The translations under genes were made by a program, and so were the position numbers. Positions 1-7,653 of a stretch of DNA of 28,550 nucleotides are shown here, one piece after another; the stretch's first letter is position 1, and each line of letters begins with the position of its first letter. The notes below the pieces were generated by a model. That model was not told the origin of the DNA, ran no database searches, and worked only from the letters and a program-made list of their open reading frames with translations. The DNA is from Oscillospiraceae bacterium (GTDB lineage Bacteria > Bacillota > Clostridia > Oscillospirales > Oscillospiraceae), in contig JAHHSH010000018.1 in NCBI GenBank assembly GCA_020025345.1, positions 1-28,550 of the forward strand, read 5' to 3'.

Positions 1-11
1 ACTTATAAAAC

Positions 12-192
12 TGAGCTTTTAACTCAATCAATAAGGCAACAGAAGTTGCCAACCGCATCTGCGGTTTTCGGCATTCGACCCGGCTGTCCGTATGGCCTTA
101 GCCGATCTGAAATCGGCGGTCGTATCTTGCTTTGGAAAGACTCTTTCCAATTGAGACGCATAAATTTTAACACTTGACAAAAGGATTGTCAA
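12..192. repeat. tandem array of short hairpins, unidentified
   Basis: Six short inverted repeats follow each other: TGAG 12-15/CTCA 23-26, GGCAAC 35-40/GTTGCC 45-50, AACCGCA 51-57/TGCGGTT 60-66, GCCGAT 101-106/ATCGGC 112-117, TTGGAAAG 132-139/CTTTCCAA 143-150, and TTGACAA 174-180/TTGTCAA 186-192. Loops are only 2-7 nt. More than one frame is open here, which fits structured or non-coding DNA better than a protein end. I do not recognise a named family; it could be a small RNA on either strand, a genomic palindromic repeat unit, or the end of an upstream transcript. The repeats are seen directly; any function is unknown. Confidence 0.5.
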
Positions 193-305
193 CCGTTCGC
201 CTAAATTTTCGGAATATTTTCTTGAAAGGCCGGGAAATGGGGAGAAAAGCGCAAGTTCAGTTCGCTGCCGCTCGCCGGTAGAGCGGGGGATATTACATAT
301 AATAG
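193..305. other. upstream intergenic DNA of the OLE RNA gene
   Basis: No gene is apparent. It contains a small inverted repeat (CCGCTC 268-273/GAGCGG 281-286) without a following T run, and a TATAAT at 298-303 that lacks a matching -35 at the usual distance. Confidence 0.5.
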
Positions 306-334
306 TTGAAAATTCTGCGAGAATATGCTATTAT
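306..334 (+). promoter_or_regulatory. sigma-A promoter of the OLE RNA gene
   Basis: TTGAAA at 306-311, a 17-nt spacer and TATTAT at 329-334, preceded by TG (326-327) as an extended -10. The predicted start, about 7-9 nt downstream (341-343), coincides with the first paired base of the OLE P1 helix at 343. The spacer holds a perfect inverted repeat ATTCT 312-316/AGAAT 320-324 that could be an operator; that role is inference. Confidence 0.75.
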
Positions 335-342
335 TTCATAAT

Positions 343-989
343 ACTGAACAGTGGCGCAGTATCCTAGTCAGATCTGCCGTTTCCGAAGAAGGGCCTAAAA
401 ATCCTTTAAAGGGCACAACTGTGAAGCCATTGGTGCCTGCTTTTTACGCCCAGTTTGGGGTGGGTGCTGGTGGTAGGCAACGGGATTTCCTGTTGCCTGC
501 GAGTGTAGGGCGCCCTCCAATGGCATGGAGGACCCGACCCTGCTTTCGTGGAGACCTGCTGTTGTGCATGGGCGGACTCCCTTGTTGGTAATCGACCCGT
601 GTACGAAGCAGATTGAGAACCTGCAATGCGGTGCTAAATATCGCAAGATATGAACGCTGTGTGCAGAGTAGCCTGCCTTGCGTGGGTATGGCGAATAGAG
701 GAGCTTATGCATGAAATCCCCGGCCAGGGATGCAGTGCTATTCTCTTGAAACCTTATCTGCAAAAGAGGCTAAGAAACGGTTTGACTGCAGTGGAAATCA
801 CCTAGGCTGTCCTTTGGGGTGTCGGGGGGATTGCAGTACGGACTAAGTGGCAGTCGGGTACCATGACCGGTAACATCATGGCATAGCACCGAACGGGAAA
901 CCGCCTGATCGGCAACGAGAGGTGTGCTGTGGGGAAATCCAACCCGTACCTAAGCCGTAAGATTAACTCCTGAAACTGCCCTGTTCAGT
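343..989 (+). ncRNA. ole: OLE RNA (Ornate, Large, Extremophilic)
   Basis: This 647-nt non-coding stretch begins and ends with perfectly complementary 9-mers (ACTGAACAG 343-351, CTGTTCAGT 981-989), forming a long-range P1 helix. Internal helices are visible: 473-481/492-500, a domain closed by 855-859/942-946 containing CCATGA 861-866/TCATGG 876-881, and CATAGCAC 882-889/GTGCTGTG 924-931. The size (about 600 nt), its position directly 5' of a small multi-TM protein and the operon partners dxs, tlyA, nadK, argR and recN match the known OLE locus of Firmicutes. OLE RNA is known to form a membrane ribonucleoprotein with OapA and has been linked in Bacillus halodurans to alcohol, cold and magnesium stress. 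The RNA has its own promoter ending at P1. A U run (992-997) follows P1, so some transcripts may end there while others continue into oapA. Identity rests on context plus structure; no covariance search was run. Confidence 0.9.
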
Positions 990-1018
990 AATTTTTTATG
1001 AGTGAGGATTGAAATTTT

Positions 1019-1570
1019 TTGAGCGATAAGGAAAAAAATAAGAAGAAACGCAAGGGCCATTGGGCGCTGCGTGTTTTCTTGATTTCAGTGGCCTTGTCTG
1101 CCGTGTTGAGCTTTTTTTCATCTACGGCTCTGGCCGGTACCGGCTATGTTGTCGCACTTTCGGTGCTGGCGGTTTTCATAGCGCTTGGACTTGTTTTTGA
1201 TATGATCGGTGTGGCAGTTACTGCTGCCGATCCCAAGCCGTTTCACTCGATGGCAGCCCACAAGGAAAAGGGCGGCCATGAGGCAGTGCGCCTTTTGAGT
1301 AAGGCCAACGAGGTAAGTTCCTTTTGCAATGACGTAGTAGGAGACATTTGCGGTATTGTCAGCGGCTCTACGGCAGCTGTGATCGTAACGGAACTACAGC
1401 AGAACTTCAATACAAACACGGTACTTCTTTCCATCGGTGTTACGGCACTCATCTCCGGTATCACCATCGGTGGCAAAGCATTGGGCAAGTCGGTAGCTAT
1501 CAACGACAGTACCAAAGTTGTCTATCGTGTGGCGCGGATTATGCACGCGTTACACCTTTTCCGCAGATAG
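1019..1570 (+). CDS. oapA: OLE-associated membrane protein OapA
   Basis: 183-residue membrane protein, the expected partner that anchors OLE RNA to the membrane. The N-terminus is strongly basic (Lys/Arg at residues 4-12), then come hydrophobic segments at about 16-40 and 43-68, a soluble stretch with the DVVGD motif (D105, D109), and further hydrophobic segments at about 110-125 and 133-155. A DxxxD motif near residue 105 is a hallmark of OapA; altering both aspartates in the Bacillus halodurans protein is known to give a dominant-negative form. The start is TTG: a stop lies three codons upstream in the same frame, and GTGAGGA at 1002-1008 is a suitable ribosome binding site. It begins 29 nt after the OLE P1 helix, and dxs follows 13 nt after its stop with its ribosome binding site on the oapA stop codon. 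The assignment relies heavily on the adjacent RNA. Confidence 0.85.
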   Translation: MSDKEKNKKKRKGHWALRVFLISVALSAVLSFFSSTALAGTGYVVALSVLAVFIALGLVFDMIGVAVTAADPKPFHSMAAHKEKGGHEAVRLLSKANEVSSFCNDVVGDICGIVSGSTAAVIVTELQQNFNTNTVLLSIGVTALISGITIGGKALGKSVAINDSTKVVYRVARIMHALHLFRR

Positions 1571-1583
1571 GAGATGTTTTGTC

Positions 1584-3440
1584 TTGATTTTAGAGAAGAT
1601 TCATAATTCTTCGGATATAAAAGCGCTCAGCGATGAGGAAGTACGTCAGCTCTGCGGAGAGCTTCGCCGTTTTCTCATCAACAGCGTATCTAAAACAGGT
1701 GGCCATCTGGCGTCCAATCTGGGCGTGGTGGAGCTGACGGTGGCGATCCACCGTGTTTTTGACACAAGAGAAGATCGATTGGTGTTTGATGTAGGACACC
1801 AGTGTTATGTACATAAGGCCCTTACCGGCCGCAGTGACCGTTTTGATACACTGCGCCAGTTTCAGGGTCTTTCTGGCTTTCCCAAGCCCTATGAGAGCAA
1901 GGACGATGCCTTTATTGCCGGACATGCCTCCAACTCTGTGTCGGTGGCACTGGGTATGGCTCGGGCGCGTACCCTTGCAAAGGAGAAGTATCATGTACTG
2001 GCTCTCACGGGGGATGGTGCGCTGACCGGCGGCCTCAGTTTTGAAGGCCTCAATAATGCCGGCGCATCTCGTGAGCCCATGATCGTGATCCTGAATGATA
2101 ATGGAATGTCCATTGATGCCAATGTCGGGGCCATGTCCCGACATCTCTCCGCGTTGCGAACCAGTCGAGGGTATGATGAATTCAAGCGCCGCTACCGTAA
2201 GGCTTTGAATCAGTCGGCAGTAGGACGTAAGGTTTATGAAGCAGGCCATGATGTAAAAAAGGCACTCAAGAGCTCTCTCATTCCGGAGGGCAGCTTCTTT
2301 GAGACTATGGGATTCCGATATATAGGGCCGGTAGATGGTCACGATGTTGCGGCACTGACGGAGACACTGCAATGGGCTAAAGAACAAGATGGCCCTGTTC
2401 TGGTGCATGTCTATACCATAAAGGGAAAGGGATATCGTTTTGCAGAACAGGAGCCGGAGAAATTCCACGGTGTAGCACCTTTTGATATAGCCACAGGTGC
2501 GCCGAAAAAAGAGTCCGGCCCCAGTTTTTCCAGCGTATTTGGTGAGGCACTCAGTGATCTTGCCAGAGAAGATCAGAGAATCTGCGCTATTTCCGCTGCC
2601 ATGGCGAGTGGTACAGGTTTGAATGGATTTGCAAAGCTGTTCCCTCGACGCTTCTTTGATGTGGGCATCTCTGAAGGGCATGCGGTGGCCATGGCTGCCG
2701 GTATGGCAAAGCAGGGAAGAGTGCCGGTGTTTGCGGTTTATTCCAGCTTTTTGCAGCGTGGCTTTGATATGCTTTTACACGATGTGTCCCTCAGCGGACT
2801 CCATGTGGTTCTTGGCGTGGATCGTGCCGGGCTGGTAGGCGCTGATGGCGAGACACACCACGGGTGTTTTGACCCTGCGTATCTCTCACTGATCCCCGGT
2901 ATGACGGTGCTATGTCCTGCCAGCTTCAACGAAATGCGCGCCATGCTGCGCTATGCAGTGGAGGACGTGAACGGCCCGGTGGCTGTTCGATATCCCCGCG
3001 GCGGCGAGGGCGGATATCAAGACTGCTGCGGCAATGAGGCTGCAACGGTATTGCGGCAGGGCGATGATTGCACAATCGTCAGCTATGGTGTTTTGATTAA
3101 CGAAGCACTGTCTGCGGCAGAGATATTGGAGCAAAATGGAATTTCTGCGCGAGTGGTGAAGCTCAACCGTATTTCTCCTCTGCAAACGGAAGATATTCGC
3201 GATGTTCTGACAGGTACAGAGCGATTGCTGGTACTGGAGGATTGCGTACAGTCCGGTTGTGTGGGAGAGCGGATCACCACTTTGATGGTGCAGGCGGGGA
3301 TTGGCCCGAAGCACCTTGTTTTGAAGAATTGCGGCGATACATTTATAACCCAGGGCAGCGTTGCACAGTTGAACCACGCGCTGGGACTGGATGCGGAAGG
3401 TGTCGCCTGTGCGGTGGAGGAAATGCTGCATGAGTGCTAA
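1584..3440 (+). CDS. dxs: 1-deoxy-D-xylulose-5-phosphate synthase
   Basis: Thiamine-diphosphate enzyme that condenses pyruvate and glyceraldehyde 3-phosphate, the first step of the MEP isoprenoid pathway. 618 residues, normal for the family. Visible motifs: GGHLASNLG (39-47, with active-site His41), FDVGHQCY (68-75), the ThDP/Mg motif GDGALTGG (143-150) continuing to NDNG (171-174), and GISEGHAVAMAAGMA in the middle pyrimidine-binding domain; a C-terminal transketolase domain follows. An upstream in-frame start at 1518 would lie inside oapA; I chose TTG at 1584 because the protein then begins MILEKI as in homologues and AGGAG at 1569-1573 sits 10 nt upstream. It overlaps tlyA by 11 nt. OLE loci elsewhere are linked to isoprenoid genes such as ispA and dxs, so this gene also supports the OLE call. 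Confidence 0.97.
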   Translation: MILEKIHNSSDIKALSDEEVRQLCGELRRFLINSVSKTGGHLASNLGVVELTVAIHRVFDTREDRLVFDVGHQCYVHKALTGRSDRFDTLRQFQGLSGFPKPYESKDDAFIAGHASNSVSVALGMARARTLAKEKYHVLALTGDGALTGGLSFEGLNNAGASREPMIVILNDNGMSIDANVGAMSRHLSALRTSRGYDEFKRRYRKALNQSAVGRKVYEAGHDVKKALKSSLIPEGSFFETMGFRYIGPVDGHDVAALTETLQWAKEQDGPVLVHVYTIKGKGYRFAEQEPEKFHGVAPFDIATGAPKKESGPSFSSVFGEALSDLAREDQRICAISAAMASGTGLNGFAKLFPRRFFDVGISEGHAVAMAAGMAKQGRVPVFAVYSSFLQRGFDMLLHDVSLSGLHVVLGVDRAGLVGADGETHHGCFDPAYLSLIPGMTVLCPASFNEMRAMLRYAVEDVNGPVAVRYPRGGEGGYQDCCGNEAATVLRQGDDCTIVSYGVLINEALSAAEILEQNGISARVVKLNRISPLQTEDIRDVLTGTERLLVLEDCVQSGCVGERITTLMVQAGIGPKHLVLKNCGDTFITQGSVAQLNHALGLDAEGVACAVEEMLHEC

Positions 3441-4233
3441 GACAAGATTGGACGTTCTGCTGGTAGAACGTGGTTTTTTTGATAGTCGGCATAAGGCGCA
3501 GGCCGTTATTATGAGTGGCAGCGTTTTTGTGGGAGGGCAGCGGGTGGACAAGCCCGGAACTTCCGTGCCCAACGAAGCCGTGATTGAGGTGCGCGGCCAT
3601 GTGCTGCCCTATGTGAGCCGTGGTGGTTTGAAGTTGGAGAAGGCCATGAAGACCTTTCCACTGACGCTGGAGGGGAAGATTTGCGCAGATATTGGCGCAT
3701 CCACCGGCGGATTTACCGACTGTATGCTCCAAAATGGAGCAATTAAGGTTTACTCAGTGGATGTGGGTTACGGACAGCTCGATTGGAAGCTGCGGAATGA
3801 CCCGCGTGTTGTCTGTATGGAGCGCACCAATGCCCGGTATCTCACCCATGAGGAGATTCCGGACGAGTTGGATTTCGCATCAATCGATGTATCTTTCATC
3901 TCCTTGAAGTTGATTTTTCCGGCACTGTATGGCCTTTTGAAGGATGGCGGAGAAATTGCCTGCCTCATTAAACCGCAGTTTGAAGCTGGACGTGAGAAAG
4001 TGGGCAAGAAGGGCGTCGTCCGGGATCCAGCGGTTCATCTGGAAGTGTTAGAAAACTTTCTTGAACATGCAAAGGAAAATAACTTTACAGTTGTTGATAT
4101 TACCTATTCTCCCATTCGTGGACCGGAGGGGAATATTGAATATCTGGGCTATCTCCGCAAAGAGACAGCTCCCAATGGTACATTTGATTTGGCCGCAATT
4201 GTGGAGGCATCCCACAGCGACCTGAAAGATTGA
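3430..4233 (+). CDS. tlyA: TlyA-family rRNA (cytidine-2'-O)-methyltransferase
   Basis: 267 residues: an N-terminal S4 RNA-binding domain (about 5-65, starting TRLDVLLVERG) followed by an FtsJ-like SAM-dependent methyltransferase domain with the SAM-binding motif DIGASTGGFTD (87-97). Conserved catalytic-type residues appear in the SIDVSFISL and CLIKPQFE segments. The family methylates 16S and/or 23S rRNA cytidines in mycobacteria and related bacteria, and is often misnamed hemolysin; the Firmicute member is YqxC. The ATG at 3430 has GGAGG at 3416-3420, and the start overlaps the end of dxs, indicating translational coupling. An upstream in-frame start (3391) lies deeper in dxs and adds residues without family support. 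The substrate in this organism is inferred, not shown. Confidence 0.92.
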   Translation: MSAKTRLDVLLVERGFFDSRHKAQAVIMSGSVFVGGQRVDKPGTSVPNEAVIEVRGHVLPYVSRGGLKLEKAMKTFPLTLEGKICADIGASTGGFTDCMLQNGAIKVYSVDVGYGQLDWKLRNDPRVVCMERTNARYLTHEEIPDELDFASIDVSFISLKLIFPALYGLLKDGGEIACLIKPQFEAGREKVGKKGVVRDPAVHLEVLENFLEHAKENNFTVVDITYSPIRGPEGNIEYLGYLRKETAPNGTFDLAAIVEASHSDLKD

Positions 4234-4245
4234 GAGGGTTGCCTT

Positions 4246-5124
4246 ATGAAGAAAGTCATTCTCTGCCCGAATCCCTATCGAGATCATGATTTGCGTGTGG
4301 CCAAGGAGTCCCGGGAAATTTTGGAGGGGCTGGGCTTCAGCACGGTGGTTTGCTTACCGTTCCAAAGAGAGGGGTATGGCGAGGAAATGGGGGTTCCCAT
4401 CCGTCCGTTACAGCAAGAGATCAAGTCTGCGGACTTGTTGATTGCTTTCGGAGGTGATGGTACGATTCTGCATCTGGCCAGAACCGTGGCACTGAATAAT
4501 GTTCCTGTGTTGGGTATCAATCTGGGAAGCCTTGGTTTCATGTCTGAGCTGGAGCCTAACGAACTCCATCGACTGCGGGATTTGGCGGATTGGAACTTTA
4601 CCGTAGAGTCTCGCATGATGTTGGATGTAAACGTGATCCGCGATGGTCGTAGCGTCTATAATAATATTGCAATCAATGATGCAGTTATCTCAAAAGGTTC
4701 TATTGCAAGAGTTGTAAGGTTGGGTATCTTTACAGAAGAAGGCCCGCTGACCCGAGTTGGCGGTGATGGTGTGATCATCAGCACACCTACCGGATCGACC
4801 GGATATTCTATGGCGGCCGGTGGCCCTATTGTGGAGCCGATGGCACGCAATCTGCTTATTACTCCTATCTGCCCCCATGCTATGCGAGCGGTGGCCTATG
4901 TCCTGGATCCCAGCCATGTGATTACCGTGGAGGCAGCTGACACCAACCGTAAATTCGTCTATCTTTCGGTAGATGGCGGTAAGGCATTCTCGTTGAAGAA
5001 CGGTGATCAGGTGCGGGTAAAACAATCTCGTCATACGATGAAATTGGTTCGCCTTTCTAAGAAGGGCTTTTGCGAAATATTAGAGAAGAAAATGGGAACG
5101 GAGGCTGTCCGTTATGAAAAATGA
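4246..5124 (+). CDS. nadK: NAD kinase
   Basis: ATP/polyphosphate-dependent NAD kinase that makes NADP in the cytoplasm. 292 residues, typical. Motifs: GGDGT (69-73, catalytic and phosphate-binding), the NxxVI-type NDAVI (144-148), the glycine-rich stretch from GDGVIIST to AAGGPI (173-195) that forms the NAD site, and SVDGG near residue 243. It follows tlyA by 12 nt and overlaps argR by 11 nt, so it is part of the oapA-to-recN transcription unit. The order tlyA-nadK-argR-recN is conserved in Firmicutes, which supports the assignment. Confidence 0.96.
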   Translation: MKKVILCPNPYRDHDLRVAKESREILEGLGFSTVVCLPFQREGYGEEMGVPIRPLQQEIKSADLLIAFGGDGTILHLARTVALNNVPVLGINLGSLGFMSELEPNELHRLRDLADWNFTVESRMMLDVNVIRDGRSVYNNIAINDAVISKGSIARVVRLGIFTEEGPLTRVGGDGVIISTPTGSTGYSMAAGGPIVEPMARNLLITPICPHAMRAVAYVLDPSHVITVEAADTNRKFVYLSVDGGKAFSLKNGDQVRVKQSRHTMKLVRLSKKGFCEILEKKMGTEAVRYEK

Positions 5125-5566
5125 CCGACAAGAGCAGCTGCTGCAGATCATCACTGAAGAGGCGATTGAAACTCAGGAACAGCTGTTGGAACACTTACAG
5201 GCTCGGGGTATCAAATGCACACAGGCGACCATTTCCCGGGATATTAAGGAACTTCATCTGGTGAAGGAGCCTGCCGGGCAGGGACGCTACCGCTATGCGG
5301 TTTCCGGCCACCGGGCGAAGCTGAATTTTGCTGACCGTCTGCGTACGATCTTCCGAGAGAGCGTACTGAGTGTGGATTATGCCCAGAACCTGGTGGTCCT
5401 CAAGACGATGCCGGGACTGGCGCAGGGAGCGGCCTCTGCTCTGGATGGCATGGAAATCGGTGATATGGTGGGGTGCCTTGCCGGCGACGACACCGTTTTG
5501 ATCGTTATGCGGAATTTGGAGAGCGCCTCAGATTTTACGGCAGAAATCAAAGAGATGATGCGCTGA
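5114..5566 (+). CDS. argR: arginine repressor ArgR/AhrC
   Basis: 150-residue transcription regulator that binds DNA as a hexamer with arginine as co-repressor, controlling arginine biosynthesis and catabolism. The N-terminal winged helix includes QATISRDIKELHLVK (37-51), the recognition helix region. The C-terminal oligomerisation and arginine-binding domain contains GLAQGAAS (101-108) and GDDT (124-127), whose aspartates contact arginine in the family. The start overlaps nadK, and recN follows 24 nt later. No obvious ARG box was identified in this window, so its targets lie elsewhere. Confidence 0.95.
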   Translation: MKNDRQEQLLQIITEEAIETQEQLLEHLQARGIKCTQATISRDIKELHLVKEPAGQGRYRYAVSGHRAKLNFADRLRTIFRESVLSVDYAQNLVVLKTMPGLAQGAASALDGMEIGDMVGCLAGDDTVLIVMRNLESASDFTAEIKEMMR

Positions 5567-5590
5567 TAGAGCGCCTTACGGAGGGAAAAG

Positions 5591-7273
5591 ATGCTGCAAT
5601 TACTGCACATTGAAAATATTGCCATCATTGAACAGGCGGATATTACCTTCGAGCCCGGATTTAATGCTCTAACCGGTGAAACCGGTGCAGGTAAATCCAT
5701 AGTGATCGATTCTATGAGCGCTGTTTTAGGGCAGCGCGCCTCCCGTGAACTGATTCGCACCGGCAGTGACAAGGCTTTTGTCAGCGCCTGCTTTACCTGC
5801 ATCCCTAAGGGAGTGTGGGATACGCTGGGCGTGGAGCCGGAAGAGGAGTTGTTGCTGCAGCGTGAGATTCACACCGACGGAAAGAATGTCTGCCGCGCCA
5901 ATGGCCGGCCCTTGACGGTGACGCAGCTGCGTGCAGTAGGCAATCAGCTTTTGAATATTCACGGGCAGCATGACGGGCAGCAATTACTGGACGAGGAACA
6001 GCACCTGGTCTATTTGGATGCCTTTGGCCGGGTCAGCGCGGAACTGGGTGCGTATCAGAAGAAATTCCATGCGTTGCAGGAATTGCGCCGTAAAATACAG
6101 GCGCTGCAAATGGATGAGGCGGAGAAAGCACGGCGCATGGATACCTTGCGCTATCAGATTGAGGAATTGGAACGGGCCAAGCTGAAGGTTGGGGAAGAGG
6201 AGACACTGATGAGCCGCCGCAGTCTCCTGCGCAACGGAGAGAAGTTTATCTCGGCTGTGGAGGGCGCTGATTACTGCCTCAACGGCGACGATGGAAGCGA
6301 TGGTGCGCTGACGCTATTGCGGCAGGCCCAGACGGCTATCGGCACGGTGAAAAATTTGGACGAGAACTTTGAGGAGATGTTTTCCCGGCTGGAGTCCCTA
6401 TACAGTGAGCTCTATGACCTGGCGGACACGGTTCGGGATCGGAGAGAGGACTTTGATTTCTCTCCGCATGAGCTGGACGAGGTGGAGAGCCGCTTAGATC
6501 AGCTGTATCGCTTGAAAAAGAAATACGGCCCTACGGTGGAGGAAATGCTGGATTATCTGGAGCGCTGCCGCCATGAGCTCAATTCCATTGAGGATGCCGA
6601 TGATACGCTGCAGCGCTTGGAGCGCCAGCGCAGTAAGGCAGAGGAAGAGACACGAAAAGCTGCTGCGATCCTTTCTGAGGTACGCAAGGCCGCAGCCAAA
6701 GAGATGGAAAAGCAGATTCTTTCAGAACTTCAGCAGCTGGATATGGGAAAAATCCGTTTTGAAGTCTCCTTTGCGCCCCAAGAACCCTCGGAAAACGGCA
6801 TGGATTCGGTACGCTTTCTCATGTCTGCCAACTTGGGCGAGGAGCTGCGTCCCATCCATAAAATTGCCTCCGGCGGTGAACTGGCCCGCATTATGCTGGC
6901 GATGAAGAATGTCCTCTCGGAGCAGGATCATGTAGGAACGCTGGTCTTTGACGAAGTGGATACCGGCGTTTCCGGACGTGCCGCGCAGAAGGTGGCGGAG
7001 AAGATCGCCCGGATCTCCCGGAAAAAGCAGGTGTTGTGTGTAACGCATCTGCCGCAGCTGGCAGCTATGGCTGACACCCATTTCTCAGTAGAGAAGGGGG
7101 AGTCCAATGGGCGCACCTATACCCGGGTGCAGGAGCTCTCGCGGCAGCAGCGGCGGGAGGAATTGGCTCGACTTACAGGTGGTGCCCATGTGTCGGAAGT
7201 CATGCTTTCCGGTGCGGAAGAATTGCTGGTAGAAGCGGAAAAATTCAGAAAAAACCTAAAAGATGCCAGATAA
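5591..7273 (+). CDS. recN: DNA repair protein RecN
   Basis: SMC-like ATPase acting early in double-strand-break repair. 560 residues, normal length. Walker A is GETGAGKS (29-36) near the N-terminus; a long charged coiled-coil region spans about 150-370; the ABC signature ASGGELARI begins at about 426; Walker B FDEVDTG lies around 453-459; a CVTHLPQLAA H-loop follows. Splitting the ATPase halves around a coiled coil is the RecN/SMC layout. CGGAGGG sits 7-13 nt upstream of the ATG. It closes the operon that starts at oapA. In many Firmicutes spoIVB and spo0A come next; here tyrS with its own promoter and T-box follows instead. Confidence 0.96.
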   Translation: MLQLLHIENIAIIEQADITFEPGFNALTGETGAGKSIVIDSMSAVLGQRASRELIRTGSDKAFVSACFTCIPKGVWDTLGVEPEEELLLQREIHTDGKNVCRANGRPLTVTQLRAVGNQLLNIHGQHDGQQLLDEEQHLVYLDAFGRVSAELGAYQKKFHALQELRRKIQALQMDEAEKARRMDTLRYQIEELERAKLKVGEEETLMSRRSLLRNGEKFISAVEGADYCLNGDDGSDGALTLLRQAQTAIGTVKNLDENFEEMFSRLESLYSELYDLADTVRDRREDFDFSPHELDEVESRLDQLYRLKKKYGPTVEEMLDYLERCRHELNSIEDADDTLQRLERQRSKAEEETRKAAAILSEVRKAAAKEMEKQILSELQQLDMGKIRFEVSFAPQEPSENGMDSVRFLMSANLGEELRPIHKIASGGELARIMLAMKNVLSEQDHVGTLVFDEVDTGVSGRAAQKVAEKIARISRKKQVLCVTHLPQLAAMADTHFSVEKGESNGRTYTRVQELSRQQRREELARLTGGAHVSEVMLSGAEELLVEAEKFRKNLKDAR

Positions 7274-7276
7274 TCG

Positions 7277-7305
7277 TTGACAAACGGAAAAATTATATTT
7301 ATAAT
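7277..7305 (+). promoter_or_regulatory. consensus sigma-A promoter of tyrS
   Basis: Perfect TTGACA (7277-7282), a 17-nt spacer and perfect TATAAT (7300-7305), giving a predicted start near 7312. It lies immediately after the recN stop and upstream of the T-box leader. Such a strong promoter suits a gene controlled mainly by transcription attenuation. Confidence 0.88.
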
Positions 7306-7335
7306 AACGCCGTTAACAAGTTTATGATGCCACAG

Positions 7336-7602
7336 CGATGAAGGGAAGAAGTAACCTGCTGTCAGCCTGCAAAGAGAAGCCCTGCTTGGTGAAAAGGGAA
7401 GAGGCAGAAGCACGGCGAATACATCCCGGAGCAGCCTTCTGAAAACGCTTTTTGCGTCGGTAGGGATGTGTCGGGTTCGCCCGTTACAGCGACAGGGTAT
7501 GTTTGTACCCGATAAGGCTTCCATCCGTGAGGGTGGGGCGAACATGAGGTGGTACCGCGATATTTTGTCGCCCTCTGTCATAAGGCAGAGGGCGATTTTT
7601 TT
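7336..7602 (+). promoter_or_regulatory. tyrosine T-box riboswitch leader
   Basis: Senses uncharged tRNA-Tyr and controls read-through into tyrS. In Stem I, GGGA (7343-7346) pairs with TCCC (7424-7427) and GCTGT (7358-7362) with ACGGC (7412-7416). Between them lies the specifier loop with the loop-E signature (AGTA at 7350-7353 opposite GAA at 7417-7419) followed by specifier codon TAC (Tyr) at 7420-7422 and a purine. The T-box sequence AGGTGGTACCGCG is at 7547-7559; its TGGT (7550-7553) matches the ACCA end expected of tRNA-Tyr. The leader ends in a terminator: arms 7568-7577 and 7586-7595, then seven T (7596-7602). Uncharged tRNA is expected to stabilise the antiterminator instead. Confidence 0.95.
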
Positions 7603-7653
7603 GCACTTGCTCCTGCCGAACGGAAAAATGCAAAAGAAGAAAGGAAGAAAATC

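Noticed and set aside
1..174. Frame open from base 1 to a stop at 172-174 as the end of an upstream gene such as ispA or xseB
   Set aside because: The translation does not resemble those C-termini, more than one frame is open, and the region is packed with hairpins.
325..763. Open frames on both strands (about 88 and 122 aa) inside the OLE RNA region
   Set aside because: They overlap the structured RNA, lack good ribosome binding sites and show no protein-family resemblance.
1590..2681. 363-aa open frame antisense to dxs
   Set aside because: No family motifs or initiation signals; dxs is unambiguous.
7274..7653. spoIVB/spo0A expected after recN
   Set aside because: The region holds a T-box leader and tyrS; neither sporulation gene is present here.
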